Assembly (NCBI GenBank): GCA_040876735.1
Contig: JBBDPC010000033.1
Span: 62,001-126,000 of the forward strand
Direction: 5' to 3'
Source: Natronomicrosphaera sp040876735
Lineage (GTDB): Bacteria > Planctomycetota > Phycisphaerae > Phycisphaerales > Phycisphaeraceae
Length of the DNA: 64,000 nucleotides
Made by a program: the position numbers and the translations under genes
The notes under the pieces: generated by a model
The model's database searches: none
What the model was told of the DNA's origin: nothing
Seen by the model: only the letters and a program-made list of their open reading frames with translations
Shown: one piece after another, positions 1 through 7,667 of the stretch
Layout of the letters: every line of letters starts with the position of its first letter
How positions within the stretch are numbered: the stretch's first letter is position 1

Positions 1-2
1 GC

Positions 3-404
3 GAGTTGATCTGGCCCGACCACAAGCGCCTGGCAGACTGGGCCCACGTTCACAACATGAAGCTTATCTTCCACACCGACGGCGACGTCAACGGCGTGCT
101 GGACCTTTATCTGGAAGCCGGCATCGACTGTCTCCAGCCGTTGGAGGCCAAGGCGAACATGGACGTGCGCCGCTTGGCCCAGACCCATGGCGACCGGATG
201 GCACTGTTCGGCAACATCAACGTCATGGTGATGGGCACGAATGACCGCGATCAGATCGAGCATGAGGTTGCCACCAAGTTCGCCGCCGCCATGCTCACAC
301 GCGGCTACGCCTATCACAGCGACCATTCCGTTCCGCCGACGGTGAGTTGGGAGACCTATCAGTTCATCATCGAAAGAGTGGCCCACCACGGTCAGTATGA
401 GTGA
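3..404 (+). CDS. URO-D superfamily protein, C-terminal part (cut by window edge)
   Basis: This is the C-terminal third (about 133 residues visible) of a uroporphyrinogen-decarboxylase-fold protein whose start lies left of the window. The segment has the family pattern of a beta strand ending in an H-T-D-G-D loop, then a helix, then 'GIDCLQPLEAKANMD' and a 'LFGNIN' strand, as in the TIM-barrel C-terminal half of URO-D/MtaA proteins. The closing 'GGY'-type motif is changed to 'RGYAYHSDHSVPP'. The frame is open to base 3. It overlaps the next gene by 8 bases. The family includes HemE and methylcobalamin:thiol methyltransferases, and the exact substrate cannot be told from the sequence. Nearby genes are paralogues, which argues against a simple hemE. 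Confidence 0.85.
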   Translation, partial: ELIWPDHKRLADWAHVHNMKLIFHTDGDVNGVLDLYLEAGIDCLQPLEAKANMDVRRLAQTHGDRMALFGNINVMVMGTNDRDQIEHEVATKFAAAMLTRGYAYHSDHSVPPTVSWETYQFIIERVAHHGQYE

Positions 405-1530
405 ATGGATGAGAACAGCGATGAATTGGCAGAAGAACTTTCACCGGCTGATGACGGGTCATGACGAGGCACGCGTGCCACTGGACCTGCCGGTGACGCC
501 GCCGGTTGTCGATCGTATTGCTCAACATTATGGCACCCGCGATGCGGTGTCGGCATTCGACCTGGGCTTCCGTGGCGTCGGCATCGATTGGTTGGTCGGC
601 GGCGGAGATCGGCGGGCCTGGCTTGACGCGTATGCATGCCTCGGCGTCACGATGCCGGTCAATGTGGAATTGAACTGTTTCGGGATCGCACATCTGCCGC
701 CGCCGGCGGCGTCGGTCGGGGAGGCGTACCACTTTCGGGAAATGCTGCATCCCCTGGCGTCGATCACCGACGTGGAGCAACTCGTAGCACTGCCTTGGCC
801 GGACATCGAACGGGCCGCAGGCGACCCGGGGTTGGGCCAGCGTGTGGCCGCCGTTCACCGCGAAGGGCGCGTTGCGGTGCTTGGGCTTGAGTGCACCGCC
901 TTTGAGTCCACGTGGTACCTCCGCGGCATGGACAACGTGTTCGTAGATCTGATTGAAGACACCGGCATCAGCCAGTGGCTGCTGGACTGGTTCACGCGGC
1001 GATCTATCGCCGCAGCGATTGCCGGGGTCCACGCTGGGGTGGACGTTGTGGGGCTGGGCGATGACATCGGCACGCAACGGGGCATGATGATGGCCCCCGA
1101 GTTCTGGCGCCAACACCTCAAGCCCCGGCTGGCACAGGTCATTGCCGCCGTGCGCGAGCATGAACGGGGGCAACGCGTCTATGTGCGCTACCACTCGGAC
1201 GGTGATGTGCGGGCAGTGATCGATGATCTGATCGAGGTCGGCGTGGACATCCTCAATCCGCTTCAACCCGAATGCATGCCGCACGACGAGGTGATCCCTC
1301 GCTACCGGGACCACCTGGCGTTCTGGGGCCTCATCGGCACGCAGACGACGATGCCCTTTGGCACGCCGGACGATGTCCGATCGGCCGTCGATCGCTGTCG
1401 CCGCCACGTCCGCGACGGCGCCCGCATCGTCATTGCCCCCACGCACGTGCTCGAGCCCGACGTGCCGTGGTCGAACATTACCGCCCTGGTCGATCATGTG
1501 ATCGGCCTGCCCACGAAAGCCACGCCATGA
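397..1530 (+). CDS. URO-D superfamily protein, second of the operon
   Basis: The protein is 377 aa, the usual length for URO-D/MtaA-like TIM-barrel proteins. It starts at the ATG inside ATGAGTGA at the end of the upstream gene; an internal ATG at 421 (MNWQKNF) is an alternative. The barrel signature 'VYVRYHSDGDVRAVIDDL' followed by 'GVDILNPLQPEC' matches the loop seen in the first gene (HxDGDV). 'APTHVLEPDVPWSNI' corresponds to the C-terminal active-site strand. There is no Cys in the HxC position of zinc-type methyltransferases. It is coupled to the next gene through an ATGA overlap. The superfamily call is secure; the function is not. A role in demethylation or methyl transfer is inference from relatives only. 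Confidence 0.85.
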   Translation: MSEWMRTAMNWQKNFHRLMTGHDEARVPLDLPVTPPVVDRIAQHYGTRDAVSAFDLGFRGVGIDWLVGGGDRRAWLDAYACLGVTMPVNVELNCFGIAHLPPPAASVGEAYHFREMLHPLASITDVEQLVALPWPDIERAAGDPGLGQRVAAVHREGRVAVLGLECTAFESTWYLRGMDNVFVDLIEDTGISQWLLDWFTRRSIAAAIAGVHAGVDVVGLGDDIGTQRGMMMAPEFWRQHLKPRLAQVIAAVREHERGQRVYVRYHSDGDVRAVIDDLIEVGVDILNPLQPECMPHDEVIPRYRDHLAFWGLIGTQTTMPFGTPDDVRSAVDRCRRHVRDGARIVIAPTHVLEPDVPWSNITALVDHVIGLPTKATP

Positions 1531-2693
1531 ACGACCGCCAACGCTTCCACGCCACCATGCACGGCCAGCCGTGCGATCGCTCGCCGATCTGCGACTTCGG
1601 GTTCTGGGACGAGACGATAGAGGCTTGGCACGAGCAGGGCCTGCCGCGCCATCTGCCACCGGACAATCGAGGCGACGCCGTCAGCCGATGGCTGGGCATG
1701 GACCCGCTGCCCCTTGGTACTGGTGGCGAAGTCGAGCTGTGCCCAGCGTTCGAGTGCCTGGTGCTCGAAGATCGCGGCGATCGTGAACTCGTGCAGCAAG
1801 CCGATGGCGTGCGTGTCGTGCGGCATAAGCGCATGAGTTCTATTCCCATGCACGCGGGCCACCTGCTCACCGACCGAGCGAGTTGGGAACGCCACTACAA
1901 ACCCCGGCTGGACCCGGACGATCCCAACCGCCTGCCTCAAGGTGAGGCGTGGGAGCAACAAGTCGCCACATGGTGCGATCCCCAGCGGAACCACCCGCTC
2001 GCGCTCTGGTGCGGCAGCCTGTTTGGCAAGATCCGCGACTGGATGGGGCTGGAAGCAATTTCGTACGTTCCTTTCGACGACCCGGCCTGGTTTGAGGAGA
2101 TGGTGCATGCCCGGGCCGACGTCACCGTCGCCGTGCTGGAAAAGGTTCTTGCCACCGGCGGGCGCTTCGAGGCCGCGGCGTTCTGGGAAGACATGTGCTA
2201 CAACGCCGGGCCGCTGCTCTCGCCAGCCCACTTCAAACGCTACCTCGTTCCGCAGTACAAACGCATCACCGACCTGCTTCACCGCCACGGCATCGACATT
2301 GTCTGGGTCGACTGCGACGGCTGCATTGACGAACTGATCCCCCTCTGGCTCGAAGCGGGCGTGAACACGATGTTTCCCATCGAGGTCGGCACATGGGGCG
2401 CCGATCCGGTGGCGATGCGCCGTCAGTATGGGCGGGACCTGCGCCTGATGGGGGGATTCAGCAAGCGCATCCTGGCGCAGTCGCCGGCCGCGATCGAGGC
2501 CGAAGTCCACCGCCTCGCTCCGCTGGTTGAGGAAGGCGGTTATATCGGCTTCTGCGATCATCGGGTGCCACCAGATGTGTCACTGGCCAACTACCTGCAC
2601 TACCTCCACACGGCCCGCCGGGTATGGGGAAAGGACCTGAACCTCAAACCTTTGGGCCGCCCGCAACCGCAACCGGAGACCACCTCTCCATGA
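1527..2693 (+). CDS. URO-D superfamily protein, third of the operon
   Basis: The protein is 388 aa. The ATG at 1527 overlaps the preceding TGA by 4 bases. The start 'MNDRQRFHATMHG' followed by 'RSPICDFGFWDETIEAW' is a typical N-terminus of this superfamily (R-F-x-x-x-M-x-G, then a strand and W). The central 'WEDMCYNAGPLLSPAHFKRYLVP' and 'GGFSKRIL' segments are well conserved in the family. The barrel loop here reads V-D-C-D-G-C instead of HxDG, so it differs from both neighbours. The closing motif 'GGYIGFCDHRVPPDVS' matches the usual 'GGYI...DH.vppdvs' end. It likely acts in the cytoplasm; substrate unknown. Confidence 0.88.
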   Translation: MNDRQRFHATMHGQPCDRSPICDFGFWDETIEAWHEQGLPRHLPPDNRGDAVSRWLGMDPLPLGTGGEVELCPAFECLVLEDRGDRELVQQADGVRVVRHKRMSSIPMHAGHLLTDRASWERHYKPRLDPDDPNRLPQGEAWEQQVATWCDPQRNHPLALWCGSLFGKIRDWMGLEAISYVPFDDPAWFEEMVHARADVTVAVLEKVLATGGRFEAAAFWEDMCYNAGPLLSPAHFKRYLVPQYKRITDLLHRHGIDIVWVDCDGCIDELIPLWLEAGVNTMFPIEVGTWGADPVAMRRQYGRDLRLMGGFSKRILAQSPAAIEAEVHRLAPLVEEGGYIGFCDHRVPPDVSLANYLHYLHTARRVWGKDLNLKPLGRPQPQPETTSP

Positions 2694-3895
2694 ACCATCC
2701 TGGCAATGCCGCCAAAGCTGCCGTCTGGAAACGTTACCGGGATCACCGGCCAACGCGCGTCCCCGTCGTGCTTGGGACGAACCCACGTGTTGTATTGCTT
2801 GACCCTGTGCTGAACGAGCAAGGCTACACCTTCGAGGACGCCGCGCACGATCCGCGCGTTCACGTTGAAGTGGCACTGCAATGGCAGCACCACCTGCGGA
2901 CCGAGCTGAATCGCTACAGCGACGAACCTGTTGGCCTGCCGGATGTCTGGGATGTGCAGATGCACGTCTACAACGTCTATGAAGCCGCGTACTTCGGCGC
3001 ACCGGTGCAGTTCACGCCCGGCCAGGTGCCCGCCACCGAACCGATCTTCACCGCCGACGATCACCAGGCGATCTACGAGATCGGCATCGATCGCCCGCTC
3101 GAGCATGGCTACCTTCAACAGATGCTTGCCTTCTGGCATGAGATGGAGAGCGTGTGCCGGGGCTTGCGCTTCCATAACCGCCCGGTACGGCTCATCCCGT
3201 GGGCCGCCCGCGGCAGCGATGGGCCAGTCACCGTCGCCTGTAATCTCTGCGGCAGCGACTTCCTGATGCTCATGCTCGAAGACCCACCCGTCGCCGATCG
3301 CCTGCTGGCTTTTATCACCGACGCCGCCATTCACCGACGCGATGCGTTTTCGAACTACTGGGGCGACCGCCTGTCACCGGCCAATGGACTGGCCGATGAT
3401 GCATGTGCCATGCTCAGCCCGCACACCTTCGCCGAGCAGGTGTTGCCGCACCATTTGCGCTACTACGAAGCCGGACCTCCCCACGTGCCACGCAGCATGC
3501 ACCTGTGCGGCAACGCCACGCACCTGTTCCCCCTGCTTCACCAGCAGGCGGATGTCGCCAGCTTCGACACCGGCTTTCCGGTGGACCATGGCAAGCTCCG
3601 ATCTACGTTGGGGCCTGAGGTTGAAATCCTCGGCGGCCCGCAGATCGATCTGTTGATGCACGCCGCCCCCGACACGGTGTACGCCCGCACACGTGAAATT
3701 CTGCAAAGCGGGGTCATGCAAGGCGGCCGGTTCATCTTGCGTGAAGGCAACAACCTGCCGCCCAGTTGCCCCACCGCAAACCTGGAGGCGATGTACACCG
3801 CCTGCCTCACATATGGATGCTACGCCCCTGACGAGCCCCAGCCAGCCGAACTGACAGGTGAACAGTCATCGAGCGCAGAAGGCACGGCCGAATGA
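2690..3895 (+). CDS. URO-D superfamily protein with MtaA-like HxC...C motif, fourth of the operon
   Basis: The protein is 401 aa and starts at the ATG that overlaps the previous stop (ATGA). His271 and Cys273 sit in 'RSMHLCGNATHLF', and Cys360 lies in 'NNLPPSCPTANL'. A His-x-Cys and a Cys about 86 residues later is the zinc-ligand layout known from MtaA/CmuA methylcobalamin:thiol methyltransferases, so this member could be catalytically of that type. None of the other four proteins in the operon shows the motif. The N-terminus keeps 'VPVVLGTNPR' in place of the usual substrate strand. No corrinoid-binding protein is seen in the window, so the methyl donor or acceptor remains unknown. Superfamily assignment is firm; zinc chemistry is inference. 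Confidence 0.85.
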   Translation: MNHPGNAAKAAVWKRYRDHRPTRVPVVLGTNPRVVLLDPVLNEQGYTFEDAAHDPRVHVEVALQWQHHLRTELNRYSDEPVGLPDVWDVQMHVYNVYEAAYFGAPVQFTPGQVPATEPIFTADDHQAIYEIGIDRPLEHGYLQQMLAFWHEMESVCRGLRFHNRPVRLIPWAARGSDGPVTVACNLCGSDFLMLMLEDPPVADRLLAFITDAAIHRRDAFSNYWGDRLSPANGLADDACAMLSPHTFAEQVLPHHLRYYEAGPPHVPRSMHLCGNATHLFPLLHQQADVASFDTGFPVDHGKLRSTLGPEVEILGGPQIDLLMHAAPDTVYARTREILQSGVMQGGRFILREGNNLPPSCPTANLEAMYTACLTYGCYAPDEPQPAELTGEQSSSAEGTAE

Positions 3896-5139
3896 ACTTC
3901 ACCGCAAATCAACATGACGACGCTCACAGCGCCAGCGGATCATCGCCACGGCCGTGTGCGTTCCCCCCGGCACCGACGTGCCCATTAGAGCGTTGCCCGG
4001 AATTCCCGAACAGCGTGGCCCGCTTCGAAGCCTGGTGGCAAGGCGAGTTGATCGATCGCCCACCGGTCACGCTCACCGTGCTCCCAGGCCGACCCTACCG
4101 CGGACCGACAAGCAAACATGCCACGGCACGCGATCGTTGGCTGGATGTCGAGTACCAGGTTGAACATGCGATTGCCGAACTGGCACGTTATGACTTCGTC
4201 GGTGACAGGTTTCCCATCTATGTGCCCGATGTCGGCCCCGAGCTTGCGGGCACGTTGCTGGGCTGCGAGTTGGAATTCGGCGAACACACCTCCTGGTCGT
4301 TGCCGATCATCGAGAATGCCGAGCAATGGTCTGACCTGCTCGACCGCCAGCCGGACTTCACCGGGCCTTCCTGGCAAGCGATCGAAGCCATGACCGACCT
4401 GGCCCTCGAGCGCAGCCAGGGCCGGTTCCTGGTCGGCGTCACCGACCTGCACGGTGCATTCGACACCATGGCGGCGCTGCGCGATCCTCAGTGGCTGTGC
4501 CTGGATCTGGTCGACGCGCCTGAACGGCTCGGCCAGGTCAGCCGCCATCTCGCCGGCGTGTTCCGCGAAGCGTTCGACCGGCTGTGGTCGAAGATCCGCG
4601 CCGCCGGGATGGGTTGCACCACCTGGACGCCGCTCTATCACGGCGGGCCAGCCTACCTGCCGAGCTGCGATTTCTGGTGCATGCTCAGTACAGCGATGGC
4701 TCGCGAGGTCATCCTCCCCAGCATCCTTGAGGAAATGACCATACTCCATCGCACTCTTTTCCATCTTGATGGACCACAGGCACTGCGTCACCTGAACCTG
4801 CTGCTGGCGCTGCCACAACTTGACGCCATCCAGTGGGTCTATGGCGACGGCCACGGCCAGGCCAGCGACTGGCTCGACATCTACCGCCAGATCATCACAG
4901 CAGGCAAAAGCGTCCAGGTGATCGCCAGTAGTCCCGATGACGCCCTGGTCATTCTGCGCGCTCTGGGGCCGCACCGGTTGTGGCTGACAATCAGCGAGCC
5001 ATTCTCCTCGATCGAACAGGCCTCCGCCTTTCTGCGAGAGATCGAGCAGTCCACCCGCACTGCATCAGCCATTCATTCTGGGCCTGCTGGTTTTCGCTGT
5101 GCACGCCGGAAGCGTGCACCCCGTGGCGAAATGGAATAA
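3892..5139 (+). CDS. URO-D superfamily protein, fifth and last of the operon
   Basis: The protein is 415 aa and is coupled by ATGA to the gene before it. It is the most divergent member. A Pro/Cys-rich leader of about 40 residues precedes 'RFEAWWQGELIDRPPVTLTV', which is a form of the URO-D N-terminus (W-x-G-E-x-x-D-R-P). The barrel loop reads 'TLFHLDGPQALRHL' (HxDG). The residues after about 390 (Arg/Lys-rich 'CARRKRAPRGE') look like a non-conserved tail. Related proteins with 'W.ge..dRp.v.vt' starts are common next to glycan-degradation genes in planctomycetes and Lentisphaerae, but their role is not known. A strong hairpin about 180 bases downstream probably ends the transcript. Confidence 0.8.
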   Translation: MNFTANQHDDAHSASGSSPRPCAFPPAPTCPLERCPEFPNSVARFEAWWQGELIDRPPVTLTVLPGRPYRGPTSKHATARDRWLDVEYQVEHAIAELARYDFVGDRFPIYVPDVGPELAGTLLGCELEFGEHTSWSLPIIENAEQWSDLLDRQPDFTGPSWQAIEAMTDLALERSQGRFLVGVTDLHGAFDTMAALRDPQWLCLDLVDAPERLGQVSRHLAGVFREAFDRLWSKIRAAGMGCTTWTPLYHGGPAYLPSCDFWCMLSTAMAREVILPSILEEMTILHRTLFHLDGPQALRHLNLLLALPQLDAIQWVYGDGHGQASDWLDIYRQIITAGKSVQVIASSPDDALVILRALGPHRLWLTISEPFSSIEQASAFLREIEQSTRTASAIHSGPAGFRCARRKRAPRGEME

Positions 5140-5238
5140 AAGTGCAGTTCCTCGTTCAATCGTCCGTTTCAGGTACCGATCAACAACGGTCAACGGGGCT
5201 GCCATCACCGGGGCCCGCCGGGGCGGCTCAAAACCTTC

Positions 5239-5270
5239 AATTTGACACCCGTCACGAGGAATTTGACACC
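5239..5270. repeat. 11-base direct repeat spaced by two helical turns
   Basis: AATTTGACACC occurs at 5239-5249 and again at 5260-5270, a 21-base period. It lies between the end of the URO-D operon and the terminator hairpin, so it is not in an obvious promoter position. It could be a protein-binding site or chance. Confidence 0.5.
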
Positions 5271-5320
5271 TGAAATTGCCACTTGCGGGCTGTCAAAGCC
5301 TTTTCAAAGCAGATTTTCAG

Positions 5321-5374
5321 CGCACAAAAACGCCGCAACCCCTGTTTTTAATGGCGTTGCGGCGTTTTTGTGCG
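5321..5374. terminator. Bidirectional hairpin between the URO-D operon and tRNA-Ala
   Basis: A perfect 19-bp inverted repeat (5321-5339 with 5356-5374) around a 16-base AT-rich middle. Each strand reads a GC-rich stem followed by five T within the outer stem, so it can stop transcripts arriving from either side: the plus-strand URO-D operon and the minus-strand tRNA gene, which ends 12 bases away. Confidence 0.85.
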
Positions 5375-5386
5375 ACGTGTCCAGAA

Positions 5387-5459
5387 TGGAGCCGAGCGGG
5401 ATCGAACCGCCAACCTTCCGATTGCGAACCGGACGCTCTCCCAATTGAGCTACGGCCCC
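5387..5459 (-). tRNA. tRNA-Ala(CGC)
   Basis: The minus strand folds into a complete 73-nt cloverleaf: 7-bp acceptor stem GGGGCCG/CGGCTCC, D stem GCTC/GAGC, anticodon stem TCCGG/TCGGA around loop TTCGCAA (anticodon CGC, reading GCG), 5-base variable loop, and T stem with TTCGATC loop. The G3:U70 wobble pair, the main alanine identity element, is present. The discriminator is A. CCA is not encoded. The transcript is followed by the hairpin at 5321-5374. Confidence 0.95.
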
Positions 5460-5527
5460 GACCGATGCGACACGCCAGGGGCGACGTGTCATCGAGCCGA
5501 ACATTGTGGCGCGGGGCCCATGCCAAG

Positions 5528-6964
5528 TCAAGTGGCCCCGCGGCGGATGCCGGGCCAGTGCAGGAGCGTGGTGACGACGGCGTCGAGCATGCGTTCGAGG
5601 CTGGCGTGGGGCATGGCGGGGATGGGCATGAGGATGAGCACGTCGCCGAGCGGGCGGACGATGACGCCATGCTCGCGGATGGCGGCGCAGACCGCGTAGC
5701 CGGTGCGGGCGGCGAAGTCGAAGGGCTTGGCGCTGTGACGGTCTTCGGCAAGTTCGATGCCGACCATGATGCCGCGCTGGCGGACGTCGAGCACGTGCGG
5801 ACAGGCATCCGGATCGCGCAGCGCGTTGAGCTTATCGGCGATGAGGGCGGCGGAGTGGTTGATGTGTTCGAGCAGGTGGGTCCGGTCGAAGAGTTCAAGC
5901 GAAGCGACGGCGGCGGCGCAGGCGAGCGGGTTGCCGGTGTAGGTGTGGCCGTGGTAGAGCGTGCGGCGGTCGGCCAGTTCGCCGGTGAAGGCCTCATCGA
6001 TTGCATCGGTGACCATCGTGGCGGCCAGCGGCAGGTAGCCGGCGGTGATGCCCTTGGCCAGGCAGAGGATGTCCGGCTCGACGGCGTCATGCTCGACGGC
6101 GAAGAGCTTGCCCGTTCGGCCGAAGCCGGTGGCGACTTCGTCGGCGATGAGCAGGACGTCGTGCTGCTTCGCGAGGTCGGCGACGCCGCGCAGGAAGCCG
6201 GGCGGCTGGGGGATCATGCCGGCGGCGCCTTGCATCACCGGCTCGATGACGATGGCGGCGGTGTCGTCGGCGTGGTCGCGAAGCATGCGGTCGAGTTCGG
6301 CCAGGCAGTGGCGGGTGAGCGCATCGGCGAGCGGGGCGTGCTCGCTTGGCCAGACGTGGTCGGGGCGCGGCGGCAGGTCGCGCGCCATGTCGGCGGGTGG
6401 ACGGCAGGGGTCGGGGTTGGGAAACCAGGTGGTGGGGAAGACCATAGCCAGGAACGGGCGGTGGAACAGTTCGCTGTAGCCGACGGACATCGAGCCGGTG
6501 GTGTCGCCGTGGTAAGCGCCGGCGAGGCTGATGAAGCGGTTTTTGCCCGGTTTTCCGCGGTGATGCCAGTAGCCGACGGCCATTTTGAACGCGACTTCGA
6601 GGGCGGTGGCGCCAGCGTCGGAGTAGAAGGTTTTGGTGAGCTTGCCCGGCGCGCGGTCGGCGAGCATGGCGGCGAGTTCGATGCTCGGCGGCGAGGCGAG
6701 GCCCAGCAGCGTGGTGTGGGCGACTTTGTCGAGTTGTTCGCGGACGGCGTGGTCGATGGCGGGCACGCGGTGGCCGTGGACGTTGCACCAGAGACTGGAG
6801 ACACCATCGATGTAGCGGTGGCCTTCGGTGTCGATGAGGTGTTCGCCTTCGGCGCGGTCGATGATGATCGGCGACTGTTCGCGCCACTGTTTCATGGGCG
6901 TGAATGGATGCCAGACGTGGGCGTGGTCGAGTCGCGCGAGCCGTTGGGTGCGTGTTTCACTCAT
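5528..6964 (-). CDS. bioA: Adenosylmethionine-8-amino-7-oxononanoate aminotransferase
   Basis: PLP-dependent class-III aminotransferase of biotin synthesis: it transfers the amino group of S-adenosylmethionine to KAPA to give DAPA. The length is 478 aa from ATG 6964 (MSETRTQRLA), slightly longer than E. coli BioA. Visible family marks are 'HVWHPFTPMKQW' (substrate-side Trp/His region) at about 17-27, 'DAGATALEVAFKMA' at 116-129, 'AYHGDTTGSMSVGY' at 150-163, the cofactor aspartate in 'IADEVATGFGRTG' (Asp275) and the Schiff-base lysine Lys304 in 'LAKGITAGYLPLA'. An open upstream extension to 7144 lacks family similarity and is not used. No other bio genes are adjacent. It is divergent from the KKKAT-repeat gene. 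Confidence 0.95.
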   Translation of the reverse strand: MSETRTQRLARLDHAHVWHPFTPMKQWREQSPIIIDRAEGEHLIDTEGHRYIDGVSSLWCNVHGHRVPAIDHAVREQLDKVAHTTLLGLASPPSIELAAMLADRAPGKLTKTFYSDAGATALEVAFKMAVGYWHHRGKPGKNRFISLAGAYHGDTTGSMSVGYSELFHRPFLAMVFPTTWFPNPDPCRPPADMARDLPPRPDHVWPSEHAPLADALTRHCLAELDRMLRDHADDTAAIVIEPVMQGAAGMIPQPPGFLRGVADLAKQHDVLLIADEVATGFGRTGKLFAVEHDAVEPDILCLAKGITAGYLPLAATMVTDAIDEAFTGELADRRTLYHGHTYTGNPLACAAAVASLELFDRTHLLEHINHSAALIADKLNALRDPDACPHVLDVRQRGIMVGIELAEDRHSAKPFDFAARTGYAVCAAIREHGVIVRPLGDVLILMPIPAMPHASLERMLDAVVTTLLHWPGIRRGAT

Positions 6965-7124
6965 GCATTTCAGGATAACGCAAAGCGCGCGGCGGGTGGC
7001 GGCGCGGTTCGTCGGGCGTGTTGTCGGTGAAATCGAGCGCGAGGAAATTGGACGATCGCGCGGACATTGCTCAAGGTGCGGACATCGCGCGGCCGATAAA
7101 TGGGGCAACGTTATTGTTTTTGTG

Positions 7125-7154
7125 TTGACTTGCTTTTCCATCAACCGTTACAGT
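7125..7154 (+). promoter_or_regulatory. Sigma-70-type promoter for the KKKAT-repeat gene
   Basis: TTGACT at 7125-7130 (five of six bases of the -35 consensus) and TACAGT at 7149-7154 (four of six of -10), separated by 18 bases, in an AT-rich patch just upstream of the small lysine-rich gene. Transcription would begin about 30 bases before its ribosome site AAAGGA. Confidence 0.55.
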
Positions 7155-7193
7155 TGTCTAAAGCTCCGAGGGCGGATTCGAAAGGATAAGCCC

Positions 7194-7334
7194 ATGGCTA
7201 AGAAGAAGGCGACCAAGAAGAAGGCTACGAAGAAGAAGGCGACCAAGAAGAAGGCCACCAAGAAGAAGGCCACCAAGAAGAAGGCGACCAAGAAGAAGGC
7301 TACGAAGAAGAAGGCCGCCAAGAAGAAGAAGTGA
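7194..7334 (+). CDS. Histone-H1-like lysine-rich repeat protein (46 aa)
   Basis: The product is 46 residues: MA, seven copies of KKKAT, one KKKAA and a final KKKK. The DNA repeat unit is 15 bases and shows synonymous variation (gcgacc, gctacg, gccacc), so the protein repeat is being maintained, not just a slipped DNA tract. Such K/A/T-rich tails resemble the C-terminal domain of eukaryotic histone H1 and bacterial H1-like proteins, which bind DNA without sequence preference. AAAGGATAAG precedes the ATG. It has its own promoter-like site and terminator, so it is probably a highly expressed single-gene unit. A nucleoid-binding role is inference from composition. Confidence 0.8.
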   Translation: MAKKKATKKKATKKKATKKKATKKKATKKKATKKKATKKKAAKKKK

Positions 7335-7460
7335 TGTTTCGCCTCTGACTCGTTCCGGTCGTGTCGACGACACGATCCCCCAGCCGTCCCCGGCACGCCG
7401 CTCCGAACCAGGCGACCGACGGACGGAAACTCAAGCAAAAGCGCCTCGGAGCCAAACTGG

Positions 7461-7495
7461 AAGGCGACCCTTAACCGGGTCGCCTTCTTTTTGCG
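7461..7495 (+). terminator. Rho-independent terminator of the KKKAT-repeat gene
   Basis: The stem AAGGCGACCC / GGGTCGCCTT around TTAACC is followed by CTTTTT. The remaining gap on both sides (7335-7460 and 7496-7667) shows no further gene. Confidence 0.9.
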
Positions 7496-7667
7496 CCGGC
7501 GGCGTCACGCCATGCCAGCGCCACCTGAAACAGAGGGATCGAAGCCCACAACGCCACGCGATGGGCTTCGGACGGCGCAGCAAAAAGCCCGCGTCACGGT
7601 TCCGAAGGCGCATTCGAAACGGTGGTCGCGGGCGGCGTCGTGATCGTTTGTCCGGGCGAAGCGGGCG

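Noticed and set aside
367..1659. Long minus-strand open frame through the second URO-D gene.
   Set aside because: It is a shadow frame of a GC-rich coding gene, with no protein-like pattern.
5276..7030. 584-residue plus-strand open frame over bioA.
   Set aside because: Gly/Val/Asp-rich antisense shadow of bioA; bioA has clear active-site motifs on the other strand.
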